This document shows, piece after piece, positions 47,040-57,474 of a DNA stretch of 64,000 bases. This DNA is from Platycnemis pennipes (taxonomy: Eukaryota; Arthropoda; Insecta; Odonata; Platycnemididae): contig OW121856.1 of NCBI GenBank assembly GCA_933228895.1, positions 104,321,027 to 104,385,026 on the forward strand, given 5' to 3'. The notes below the pieces were generated by a model. It saw nothing but the letters and a program-made list of their open reading frames with translations. It made no database searches and was not told where the DNA came from. Made by a program: the position numbers and the translations under genes. Position 1 is the stretch's first letter; each line of letters opens with the position of its first letter.

Positions 47040-47770
47040 TTTTACAAGCTCTTTTAACTCATTTTGGCTTCGGATATGACTGAAGAGTTGTTGCTACGTT
47101 TAATTTACAAAGTGAGAATACATGCTCATTCCCGCTAATAGGTATTCTAAAATAGGATAAATATTTTCTTACTTAGTTTTAAACTATTCCCTTGCAAATA
47201 CAACTCTTTTTTTTAATTTTATTGTGATTCATATTTTTGAAAAATGTTTGGCAACAATGACGCTGCTACCATTTGGAAGCTTTGGTATTAATTACACCAT
47301 GTCAATAACCAATTAAATGTTTAAGTTACTTAAAAAATATAAGAAGAATCTTGGTAAGGTATATTTCTAAATTAAGTTAGTAAATAAGCTTGTAAGCACG
47401 TTCTGTCACAGGTATCGTTGCCAATGATAACAACACACTGTAGCGCCACTTTCATGTTACTAAGGTTTTCCTGCTTTTCTTCGAGGAAACATTTTTTAAT
47501 ATCAATTAAACAAGTGTGGCAAGGCGGGCACTGTTTTACAATGCTAAATTCTACATAAATTGCGCATCTTATATTAGGTTTACGTCAAAATTAGATTTCT
47601 CTTTACATTATTTATCTGCAAATTTTACTGCAAGAGCCTGCTCTGCCGTATAACCACGCATAAAATATCTGATTTTCGGCGTCTTTTTTCTTCTAATATA
47701 TTATGGAAAGACCTCATTATTTTATTGCCAATCGATAGGAGGACCAAAAAATGATGCGTCTTCTTAAGGC
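47040..47770. repeat. Dispersed repeat R3, copy 1
   Basis: About 730 bp matching 63108-63886 in direct orientation at roughly 80-85 percent by eye. Shared blocks include ACGTTTAATTTACAAA, GGCAACAATGACGCTGCTAC, GTAAATAAGCTTGTAAGCACG and ATTGCGCATCTTATATTAG. Indels are frequent and not multiples of three, so it is non-coding. No terminal repeats, tail or RT were seen; class unknown. Confidence 0.75.
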
Positions 47771-48194
47771 AAAAATGCAATGTACATACAATTCTTGTAA
47801 GTTATCATGCTGGCATGTACTGCGTATAATTAGTCGTACTTTAATGAAAATAAAAAGAGGTCCTAATATTTTTTCTGCGTACTTGAAAAACAGTTACGAT
47901 GTACACTCAATGACTCTCGATTACATTTCTCCAGCCACATTAAGAATAATTTTACTCGTCATCATAATATAATGGGGTTGGAACATATCACCACACGACA
48001 CTTATATTGGCTAAATTCACGTTTACTGTTTTCTTTTTTAAATCCTTTTCTTCTTCTTCCATACCTATATGTACTTCTTCTCATGTGAGGCATTCCTTCC
48101 TAATCACCTTTCCGTCCGTATCTATATCCATCAGACATTCAGTTTTTAAAGATTTTATCTGAAAATTTTTACTCTAGAACTACTCCGTTACTCT
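47771..48194. other. AT-rich sequence without recognisable gene
   Basis: Nothing recognised. Confidence 0.35.
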
Positions 48195-48320
48195 CTGGTC
48201 AATGCTACAGGATCTTCGTTGCATACGCTCCAGTTAGTCATCGAAGCCTATTTCGTAAGAATCCCATAAACTGGCAGCGTATGCCAAGTAAGGTCTAAGA
48301 AGGGAAAAGTAGCTAATTTC
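48195..48320 (-). mobile_element. LINE family A fragment (A8)
   Basis: Minus strand reads LVRPYLAYAASLWDSYEIGF and LERMQRR, the post-palm block of family A, with stops. Both ends truncated. Confidence 0.65.
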
Positions 48321-48423
48321 CTGTACATGAATAATTATCTCGTGGAAACAACCAAATATGTGCGAAACCATTTAATGCTTTCGTCATTATTCTTTGGTTT
48401 ACCTATTGAGAAAGGAGAAACAG

Positions 48424-48557
48424 CGGCAGTGACCTCATCTGAGTTCCGATGAGAATCGTTGCTACAATTTTCCCCTCGCTTCGAATAATTACCCACGGAA
48501 CTTCGATCTGGATTCATAATTTTTTTATGAGTGCAGTCACCAGTTAGCAGCTCTCTA
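48424..48557. repeat. Left member of ~134-bp direct repeat flanking A9
   Basis: GTGACCTCATCTGAGTT... to CAGTTAGCAGCTCTCT matches 49345-49478 collinearly, about 80-85 percent by eye. Confidence 0.8.
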
Positions 48558-49344
48558 TTCATCTACGCAACACCCTGCAACACACCAGGGTGTGTGGCAG
48601 TGGGTGAAGATCACCAAACATTCACTACTGACATGCAACTAGGGTACTGCATGTAAAATGCTACGTGAAAAATAGCCTCTTTCTTAGATATTTATTTTCT
48701 TTGATATAATAATTATTCCGGGAAAAGCTATTCTTTTTGCAACAGTTCATTATAGCGCATTTCTTCAAATTTAATTCTAGCTGCCGACTACCACACCAAT
48801 CATCAATCTTATCTAAATACTTTGCTAACCACCGAACGTCCTCTTCATTTCCAATTTCCTTATACACTACTGCAATATTGTCAAAAATACGGTGCTTGCT
48901 ATTTTTATCTGCTGCATTCAAGTCATTTACATAAAGAAATAAAATTGGGCCTATCTCATTTCCCTGGGGAACACCTGATGTAACTTTTACTCCGCCAGAG
49001 CTTACACCATCCTAAACTAACCTTTGAACGTGTTCATGTAAGAAGTCTCTTATCCAGTCTACTATATTACTGTCTATCGCTTATGTCGCTAACCTAGCGA
49101 ATAACTTAAAGCCGGGAACCTTAAAAAACGCTTTTCTGAAGTCAAGAAACGCAGCGTCTACCTGTACGTTGCCTTCTCTGGAAACTAAAATGTCATGAAC
49201 AAAAATACCAAATTGAGTATAGCAAGACCGTCCCTTTCTTAACCCATGCTGGTTTGTCATCAATAAATCCTTCTACGTCCACTTTCGGGATTGTGAAAAA
49301 GTGCTGTATAATATACACGAGCATTTCAAACAAAAATAGCGAGT
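48558..49344 (-). mobile_element. LINE family A copy with internal deletion (A9)
   Basis: Minus strand, 5' to 3': QHGLRKGRSCYTQFGIFVHD, LDFRKAF (RT palm, 49263-49081), SSGGVKVTSG..GNEIGPILFL-like blocks near 48950-49010, an FD-IAVVY box where FADD is expected, WCGSRQLELNLKKCAIMN (48790-48740), then at about 48660 a jump directly to the family 3' UTR with the terminal hairpin (48566-48606) and a CATCTA-like tail. The region coding for the RT thumb and C-terminus is deleted. Several frame breaks, and ...NI instead of ADDI at the catalytic box. Flanked by a ~134-bp direct repeat. Confidence 0.8.
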
Positions 49345-49478
49345 GACCTCATCTGAGTTCGAATGAGAGTCATGGCTACAATTTTCACCTCCCTTCGTTT
49401 AATTCATCCACGGAACTTTGATTTAGATCTGCAAATAATTGATGAACGCAGTCACGAGTTAGCAGCTCTCTGTTAGGT
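49345..49478. repeat. Right member of ~134-bp direct repeat flanking A9
   Basis: Matches 48424-48557; similarity stops just beyond CAGCTCTCTGTT. See findings for the long target-site-duplication reading. Confidence 0.8.
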
Positions 49479-50992
49479 ACACGGAATGGATTTGATCAGT
49501 GTGGTCGACAAAACAAAACTACAGAAACAAGTTGAGTTGCGGCAAAATTAGGATGTTTTCGCCCCATTTGCCCTTTGCAACGGATCGCGTTTAAGACAAT
49601 CGGTCACCAGTAAGCGTTGCCATTCTCAATAGGCAATCAAGGATAAATATCTCGAGGGTTAATTGAATTTTGAGTAGCCCTCGACCACTACTCTTGAGAG
49701 TTCTCAAGGGCATTCACTTTGGAGGGGAAATTTCAGCAAGGGCTTTTCAAATCGCTGAAGTGTTCTTCTTTTTCGAACCCAACCAAGTATAACGTGTTCC
49801 GCTCAAGTAAATATTTTCTGTGGCTATAAAAGGATCCCGGACTGATTTTTCCCGTTCTCTGTTGCTGATCCAATCAATCGCGCGTGTGCCAATGCATTTG
49901 TCTCAATTTAGCTCTACATACCGGGCTGGTGCCAACTCGATGGATTAATTAGCGTGCTCCTGAATAAGTAATCTGTTCGGCTTCATTCTATTGGAACGGT
50001 GGTTTCAAACATTTTATGGCCCCTTGCCCCGAAAAACAATCAACGTTGGAGCTCAGCACGGAGAAATTAAATAATCTCGGATAAATTCGATTGTGGACTG
50101 GGAACATGTTTTTTTTTCTCTGTTGAGTTTAATCGTATTCTTATCATGCTCCAAGTGGAGTTTTTCTCTTTGATTTTACTTCTCCAACGAGGAAACTGAA
50201 ACAAGGGATTCAAAATGTGGACAGGCGGTGGATTAATCTAGTTTCGGTAATTATAGTTTATACCACAATGTAATATACTATCTCCCTTCATGGATTTGGG
50301 TTAAAAACTCAGCATTATTTTCTTTGGTTAAAATTTTATTTTTAATTTTGATGAATCACAGTTTTTTATAATGGTATTTCTTGTAACTCAGTCTTATTAA
50401 ATCTTTACGGATTGAGTGGGAATACAAATGTCATGGTAATGAGTTTTCGCAATAACAACTTTCCGTGTGGAATCCCTTCATATTCCGTGTTAATATGAAT
50501 TAAATCATACGATAGACTTCATAGACTTTGCGGCACATTCCTAAGTAACGAGAATGCAGTGATCACATAGAGCAAAACAGTATAGAATAAATATTACTTT
50601 TACAAAGATGTTCGAATACTACCAGCAAAAACTATAATACTAGAAAGTATTCGATCTTCGAGATATCGAATAAATGTGCCAAAAGGATACGACATTCGAG
50701 ATCTCGAAATAATTATGCTAACTAAGCTATAAGTGGCGTGTTGATGAACTGCGAGAAGACGGCGGAAATAAGAGTCCGTTGATGGTTTTTTCTCGTAATT
50801 TACGGTAGAAAGACAACAATTTCAACAAATGGAATGACGGCAAACCTGTTGGATTTTTACCAGAAATAACGCGCCGAAACTGTTCACTCCTAAACACGGT
50901 TCAAAAATTAAAAAAAGAGAATAACGTTCAGCATTTCATTTTCAATTCTAGAATTCGAGGTATTGAGAATCGAGATATTCGAATATTTAGGT
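49479..50992. other. No recognised gene; TATA candidate and palindromic motifs
   Basis: TATAAAAG at 49825-49832 with a GATCCCGG context. Near 50650-50705 two related palindromes TTCGAGATATCGAA and TTCGAGATCTCGAA occur ~45 bp apart, with a degenerate third at about 50960. Confidence 0.35.
49825..49832 (+). promoter_or_regulatory. Candidate TATA box
   Basis: TATAAAAG followed by a mixed CT/GC stretch. It lies 1.85 kb upstream of the small ORF at 51684 and could be its promoter if the ORF has a 5' non-coding exon; this link is speculative. Confidence 0.25.
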
Positions 50993-51528
50993 GCGTTTAC
51001 ACTTAGCAGTTGACTGCTATGACAGTCAACTGCTAACTACTATTAAGCCCCACTCGCATGTGTAAATAGCAACTGCGATGCGAGTTCAGGTCGATACTGG
51101 ACACATGTCGAACACTATCGATCCCAGTTCGAGCTATTAGCAAAGTTGGAGTCCGTCTACTTTCCAGCGGAAATGTATCCAAAACAATCGCAACAATCGC
51201 AAACGTAAAGCAATACACGACGTCCGATACCGGGAATTTGGATATAATAACAAAGATATCCCTCCCCAAAGGGAAGATTCTACTCTATAAAGAATGGGAA
51301 CAAAAGATAATCGTCAATGGAATTTATTTCATGAAGAATTTCGTGAAAATTTAAGCGAAATTCACTGTTGAAATCAAACGCTTTTTATTTGTTATGACAA
51401 CGCCTAAATAGCGGCTTTATGCTGCATAGAAGTTGGTGCAGACGCATCATAGCAGTAGCGATATAGATATATCGGGCATCTCGTGACTGTCATAGCAATC
51501 AACTGCTACGTGTAAACGCTGCTTTTGA
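50993..51528. mobile_element. MITE family M2, complete-looking copy 2
   Basis: Ends are inverted: GCGTTTACACTTAGCAGTTGA on the left and, inverted, GCGTTTACACGTAGCAGTTGA on the right, extending over about 45 bp. A subterminal hairpin with 13-bp perfect arms lies at 51004-51035. The interior (~440 bp) encodes nothing recognisable. The rearranged copy at 25308-25540 shares both ends. Target duplication not resolved. Confidence 0.7.
51004..51035. repeat. Perfect 13-bp-arm hairpin of MITE M2, copy 2
   Basis: TAGCAGTTGACTG, loop CTATGA, CAGTCAACTGCTA; compare 25327-25358. Confidence 0.85.
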
Positions 51529-51683
51529 GTCGTGATAGTTTCGTATCCGATATTCAAATTTGAGAAATCTTCCATTCCACCCATCTCGACTTTTTACGAA
51601 AAATCAATTCCCGTTACAAATAGTTGAAACAGTGGTGTCAATCCCGAAAAAAATCACGAATGTTCTTCCCTAGATACATCTAA

Positions 51684-51866
51684 ATGATGGCCGGCAGCAG
51701 TACCCAAATTGGAAATGCGCCAGGCATAGGTAATCCAAATATCCTGGGTAAGAGCATCCCGCCTGGAGCATGGATGCTGCTCTTTGTCCTAGGATTGAGT
51801 TTAGGCTACATGGTGCCATGTAGACTCGATAAAGTGTGGCTCAATAAACTGCGCGATAGGGAGTAA
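51684..51866 (+). CDS. Small single-pass membrane protein, unknown; best host-gene candidate
   Basis: 60 codons starting MMAGSSTQIGNAPGIG, then GKSIPPGAWMLLFVLGLSLGY (one likely membrane helix, residues 29-43), then a short basic/acidic tail with LDKVWLNKLRDRE. A TAA in frame directly precedes the ATG, fixing the start. Ten bases upstream, TTCTTCCCTAG (ending 51673) is a strong 3' splice site, so this may be a second exon with the 5' UTR split by an intron. The size, balanced composition and topology resemble small mitochondrial or ER assembly proteins, but I do not recognise the family. A polyadenylation signal AATAAA is at 52817-52822; an earlier AATAAA lies inside the frame. No transposon similarity. 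Confidence 0.45.
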   Translation: MMAGSSTQIGNAPGIGNPNILGKSIPPGAWMLLFVLGLSLGYMVPCRLDKVWLNKLRDRE

Positions 51867-53683
51867 TTCCACTTTCTTCAGCCACATACATTATCAACAG
51901 CAAGTCTTAAGAATTTCATATTCATTTTTGCAAGCATTCCAGAGGGAGAAAGGACTAGATTGAAAATAATAATAACACCGCATGTATTTTCATATTCAAA
52001 TGCTACCATGTAATTTGGAAATTTTAAAGTGTTATATGCAACTTTGGAGTTTATCGTGTTCACCAAAGTGAATTGAACTTTATAATTCATCGGCAAATCC
52101 CAAGATAGCTGTATGCTAAGTACGTTTTGATGAATTAAATTTTTGTGGTATTTTTTTCAAGTTTTATATGTGCTGTAGATACATTTACTATCTCTATTTT
52201 TACTGCCGTTAAAAAGTGCTCACAAGAGAAAATTATGGTTTAGACATAATTATCTTTGACAAAATATGCAACAATGTGAAATGCAGTACCTCCTTGTTTC
52301 GCAATTAACTCAGTGTATGACCTCGATGGCAGTTATATTAATATATCTTATTGCATCGTGCATATTAGGTCCCTTGGAAATTTTCTTTAAGAATAGGTAT
52401 ATATATTCTGTTACTTTAATCAGTAACCCAATAATTCAACACATTCGAATGCTTGTCATTATTTTGTATCAGCTCTATAAACGATGAATTTCAAACACAT
52501 GGGCAATTTTTTTTATTCAAGTACTAATCTAGTTTTAGAGTTTACTAAGATTGTCATGCATTATTTTTATAACTCTTTGAATTAGAATTCTATTAGCTTC
52601 TAAAATGCACTTGGCGAAGATTTTGCTGAAGAATTAAGTTGTGTTACGAAGATATTACTCTTTAAAAATTGCATGTTTTCGGCAGCTAAAAAGCACGACG
52701 TCATCGCATGACGTCACGGCACGGTATCACTATGGGCCTTGTTTATCTGTTGTGGATGGAAGTTGTTTAATGAATGCTTGGCGAAAACGGATGTATTTAT
52801 CTCATTTGCTATATGCAATAAACTAATGTATTTGGATTTTTTAATTAAGTATATTGGATCGTTATGAGTAAATTGTCCATAAAATATATGAGTAGCCTGT
52901 TTGGTATCACTCCGCGAATCTCTGCTTTACAAATCAATCGGTTTTTTATAGAAGGGTGCCGCAATAAGGGAGTCAACCAAAGGAAAATTGTCTTATTACG
53001 CTTTTTTAAATCCCTTTTCCTTCATTGCTTCGGTCAAGGAACGTCGAAAAACCATAAGACAATATATTCGCTTTGTTTTCATCTAAAATAAATGTCTGTT
53101 TCCGTAACAATATGGAATCTATACAGTGCAGTGACGTCAGATGGCGTTTCAAATCACGTGACTTTCGTCCATTTCCGGGAATATATTAGCAGCATTTAAT
53201 AATCTCTGTGGTTGGCATAGAAAATTTAGGCTTATATATTTAAATTATTAAGAAAAAGTCGTCTTAAGTGCATCATCTTTACACGAGAAACAAATGCCAT
53301 GCCCATTTCCCGTTACCCTCTCTGGTAAATATAGTTCCTCTCCATTGCCTCGACTAATTCGCGAAGCAAAGTGGAAGGATATGCATGTTTTATGTGGATT
53401 GTGCGTAGTTAAGTGGCAAAAAAATTGCCAATCTTGATCATTTTCAGTGACCCATTGACATTTTGCTTATAATACGGTTGACGGGAGCCTTAAACGAGGA
53501 AAGTTAAAAAGTTTTTTGGTGACAGTTGTGACGTAAACTCGCTGGTGTAATCCGCAGTAATTTGATAGGGACGTCGTTGTCCAAGATCTTTTGCATTAAT
53601 TTCTTCTGCTCTCGATGCGATTTTACATCTGCATCTACGTGAAACCCTAAGAGCCACCAATATATATATCTAACGTAATCTAC
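51867..53683. other. Possible 3' UTR, then unannotated sequence
   Basis: AT-rich; if the small ORF is real, 51867 to about 52840 could be its 3' UTR (AATAAA at 52817). Three CREs (see 52697 and 53132) lie here. The frame 52864-53091 has no motif. Confidence 0.3.
52697..52716. promoter_or_regulatory. Paired CRE/ATF sites in a palindrome
   Basis: GACGTCAT-CGC-ATGACGTC is a perfect palindrome (52697-52715) containing one full CRE TGACGTCA (52709-52716) and a half-overlapping second. Another full CRE is at 53132-53139, followed by an E-box CACGTG near 53156. Confidence 0.35.
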
Positions 53684-54092
53684 GTAGGTTAAAGTTCAGA
53701 TTAAATCTATTAGAGAAATTTCAATCGGATAGCTTTACTGAAGATGTTAGGCACATATTAAAAACACCAGCGTATTATGCTAGATTCGACCAGATAAATA
53801 AGATTAGAGAGATATATTGTCGTACAGATAGATTCAAAATGGCATTTTTCCCCCGTACTATAAGAGAACAGAATAGGCAGCATAGGAAAAAGATAGGTAG
53901 GGGAAATATTTTAGAGTATTCTGTAGTGCATGATACATGTCTTACCCCTTAAATACTGTAGACACTAGCAATCAAGTTGCATGAGACAATATAGTTGCTA
54001 CTTTGCATGTTAGTAGTGCATGCCTGGTGATCTTCACCCCCTGCCACACACCCTCGCGGTGGCTTGCAGGGTATCGTATAGATGTAGATGTA
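53684..54092 (+). mobile_element. LINE family A, young 5'-truncated copy (A10)
   Basis: Nearly identical to A1 from its nucleotide ~236 to the tail. It carries the coding end through KMAFFPRTIREQNRQH, the 3' UTR, an intact hairpin (54037-54070) and two TAGATG units. GTAATCT flanks both sides (about 53674 and 54092) and may be the target duplication. One change creates a shorter coding end. Confidence 0.85.
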
Positions 54093-54119
54093 ATCTGTAA
54101 ACGAATCAGCTTAGAATTT

Positions 54120-54735
54120 ACTTAAAAGGTTTAACCTGCGTTCTGATAGTTATTCCTAACTCTTCTTTTAAACTCGTTACACTAATGCAATTATCATGAC
54201 GGCCTTTAACAAATGTAGCTTATGTCCTTTGCACACGATCTATTTCCTTTGTCATACGGATCCCATATGCCATCAGAATATTCTAAATGAATCCTGACAA
54301 GTGTAAAAAAAAGCTTCTTTCCCGTACTCTCTCATCGCATTTGCCTAGAACACTTTTTCGAATCCTAATCTGTTGTTTGTTACACTAGTTATTTCGCTGA
54401 TGCGTTTCTCCCATGACATATTTCCAGTGATGGTGAAGTATTTAATAAATTCTACGTTAGATATTTTATTTTCTTAGACGTAATAGTTATTCCGGGAAAG
54501 CTATTCTAGTTTTTCTAATTGTTCATTACCGCGCATGTCTTCAAATTACATTCTAGCTGGCAACTAGCACACCAATCATCAATCGCATCTAAATCCTTTG
54601 CTAAAGACTGACTCTTTTCTTCATTCATAATTTCCTTATACATCGGCAAAAAGACGTGTCTTGCTATTTTTAACTGCTCTACTCAGGTCATTAAGAAATA
54701 AGAAACAAAATTGGGCCTAAATTTTGATAAAATAT
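54120..54735 (-). mobile_element. Degraded LINE family A copy (A11)
   Basis: Minus strand preserves, with many stops and shifts, NLGPILFLISK, the GVLVAS...NVI block matching WCGSWQLELNLKKC, HWKYVMGETHQRN, KSVLGKCDERVREE and a last block near 54140 (LSERRLN). It lies only ~30 bp from A10 in opposite orientation. Old and inactive. Confidence 0.7.
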
Positions 54736-55812
54736 CTGAATCGGAGATAAAATAAATTTTATCTTCATTTCAGAAATTTTTTTCCTTTCTTGGGAATAAA
54801 ATCAGGATCTCGTTTCCTTTTTATAAATATTATAGAGTTAAGGGTAATTGTGTTAACCTATATGCTGAGGAAAAAGTGTGATGAACACCCGGTGAAACTC
54901 AAGTTTAACGAATATTAGCCTTTGGCTACGCTCACTTTTTTTCTCCTCGCACGGACCTTTTTCCATCCTGAATCCAGTTTTTCCCTTTACATTTCTTCCA
55001 CCTCATTTGCACTTCCCCTTTTTCACACTCTCCTGCCCTCTTTCTTAGTTCGCCCCCTGCAAACTCACAGAACCCTCATCCTCGTGTCGACCCCATGTAA
55101 TTAAGGGGCTCAGGGTAAAATCAAAAAGGAGCTCAGTCGCCGTCCCTTAAAAAAAAAAATCTGTGGTGAATTTTCCGCTGAAACTCAGTGCATGCGTAAC
55201 CTTTTTTTTTATTTTTTTTCCTAACATGTGTAACTCTTATAAATTCCATGGCCTAAATAGAAGGGGTGAACTAATTAATATTTATGAAATTCGTTGGCGA
55301 TAGAGTGTAACGAACCGTGGAGTGGCGGTAATTAGAATTTACTGAGGAAAAGCTGTGTCTGACGGCACTAATTAGTGTCTGTGGGGAATCCATACTTCCT
55401 GATCTGACCTGCAAGAGTTAGGCTTCCGTCAGTTCTCTACTTCTTGCAGATTTTACTCAGTTGCCATCCCTTGTAATTGAAGGGGGGAACCCTTAGCGAG
55501 AGTAATGATTTTAGACTTGCCGGAAACCTAATATCTACAGTTAAAGTCATGATGATTGCAACTGCATCTGCCTAAATGTCTGAGGTAATGAAGTTTTTCC
55601 TTTTATTTATTTTAACCTCAGGGAAATGAGTGAATAAACTGCAGGGATTAAAATAACTAACTACTTGATAAGGCTAAACATGTCACAAAGTATTATTATA
55701 ATCGGCAACCCCCATTTTAACTTCACGCTAATTTTGGGAAAAAATATTTTTGAGGCTATTGCTAAGGAATAGGAAGAATAGAAAAACACGTTGGTTACGG
55801 TAGTAAAATGGG
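54736..55812. other. Sequence without recognisable gene
   Basis: The frame 54922-55104 (60 codons, CT-rich strand) is compositional. Nothing else recognised. Confidence 0.35.
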
Positions 55813-55820
55813 CAGTAAGG

Positions 55821-57474
55821 TAAGGTGACCAGATTTTAACATTCGTAAAGCGGGACACCATTTACCCGGGGAGATTGTGGGGGGGGGGGGGGGGATTCTT
55901 GATTAAAAATTTGGTCTATATTATTATTATTAGTATTCTACCGGTGAAGGTAGGTTTAAATCGACATTTAATTCCTCCCACCCCCTAAATTTCACACGAT
56001 GTCCCTCATCAGCCCCTCGTACCTCCTGCCAACCAACATTCAATCCAAGCTACCCGTTCTTCTCCTTCCTCTTCCCCGCTTACCCAACGCTCTTCCCTCA
56101 ATCACTTCTTTTAAAACTCCATCCCCTTTTATTACCTTTTCCATCCACACCTTCTGCCTTCTTCTAATTTCATCTATCAAATTTCTTTCCTCTCCTACCA
56201 ACTCTAGCACTTCATCGTTCTTCTTCCTTTCGACCCACTTTACTTTCTCCATCCTTCTCCACACCCACATCTCAAAAGCCCTGAGTCTATTTTCGTCTTC
56301 TTTTCGCAAAGCCCACGTTCCCACCCCATATAGTGCAACGCTCCATATTAAACTTTTCACTTGTCTTTTCTTCACTTCCCTACTCAACGTCGTTAGTTCA
56401 CGCCTTCGAGTAAAAGCTTATTTCGCCAATGCAATTCTCGTTCTCACTTCAAGGCTGCTATACCCTTTTGCTTCCCACACACTACCTAGATAGCTGAATT
56501 GCTCTACCTGCTCTAGCTTCTGACCTCCTACTTTTATCGTTATACTGGCCCTTTTTGTTCTTTAAAATCGCATTACTTTCGTTTTCTTCTGGTTTATCTT
56601 CATCCCGCATCTTTTGCACTGTCCCTTCAACTCATCCAGCATTTTTTGCAAGCCACGGGCAAACTGGCTTACTAGCAGTTTGCTTGGTCATCCGCAAACC
56701 TCACTGATTTTATCAATTTCCCCATTACCTTTACTCCAGCCTCCAGCTCATCCCAAGTCTCTCTCACCATTTCCTCTGAGTGTACCTATGTTGAAAAGTA
56801 CCGGCGATAACGGACAGCCCTGCCTAACTCCCCTCCCTATTGTGGCCCAATCCGATTCTCCATCGGCTACTCTCACCTGCGTCTTCTGCGCCATGTATAA
56901 ATTCCGGATCAGTCTCCTGTCTCTCCAGTCTACTCCTATCTTCCGCAATATTTCCATTAACTCGTCCCACCTAACTCTTTCGAACGCCTTTTGGAAATCA
57001 AAAAAACGCGCATACATCCCATCCTGATCGCTAGCGAAACATGTCGCCATAACAATAAAATCTGTGGAAGTGTACGAATTGTTCTCTCTTCATTTTACAG
57101 CTACAAAATGTTTTCGTGGCTGCCAATACCCAAAAATGCGACTGTTCATTAAGTCCAAACAATGGTGGTCGAATATTAGCAACTGATCAAGGCGAACTTT
57201 GATAAGCAGTTCCTGATAATCAGTTCTCAACAATTAATTTCATTATTAAAGTTTAACATCATAAAATTTACAAAAGTAATATAACACTCATATCCTGGTG
57301 AAATAGCTACATGGAAGCAGAAAACCGCATATTCCCTTCCCGTTCTCCTACCGTTCCCTAGCTTGTCGTGTATTCTTTCTAAAAATCGGGACTTTCTTAA
57401 AACCCCGCGGGACGCGGGATAAATTGTTAAAAATCGGGACTGTCCCGCTAAAAGCGGGACGTCTGGTCACCTTA
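55821..57474. mobile_element. hAT-type DNA transposon, complete ends, 1654 bp
   Basis: Terminal inverted repeats TAAGGTGACCAGA (55821-55833) and its complement (57462-57474) are perfect over 13 bp. They are flanked by an exact 8-bp duplication CAGTAAGG (55813-55820 and 57475-57482). An 8-bp duplication plus short TIRs is the signature of the hAT superfamily. Subterminal sequence has repeated CGGGAC units in both orientations (at least five at 57385-57465, one near 55852), plausible transposase-binding sites. No hAT transposase (no dimerisation domain, no DDE) is readable; about 1.1 kb of the interior is a LINE of family C. Next to the left end is G16 (55879-55894). Non-autonomous or gutted copy. 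Confidence 0.8.
55919..57040 (-). mobile_element. LINE family C nested inside the hAT element
   Basis: Minus strand, 5' to 3': DFQKAFERVRWDELMEIL and LIRNLY (57000-56880), VRQGCPLSPVLFNI (about 56830-56780), VRFADDQA (56710-56685), CGMKINQKKTKVMRF (56620-56570), then SLIWSVALYGVGTWALRK, RAFEMWVWRRMEKVKWVERK (56340-56220) and the end MRDIV-stop with 3' UTR to an AAT-type tail at 55919-55934. These are RT blocks 3-7 and the C-terminal domain of an APE-type LINE related to, but distinct from, family B. Frameshifts (for example near 56770 and 56390) and stops make it a pseudogene. The catalytic FADD is still readable. Confidence 0.8.

Noticed and set aside
55999..56493. 164-codon plus-strand frame
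   Set aside because: It is the antisense shadow of the family C RT on the minus strand; the opposite strand carries recognisable RT motifs.
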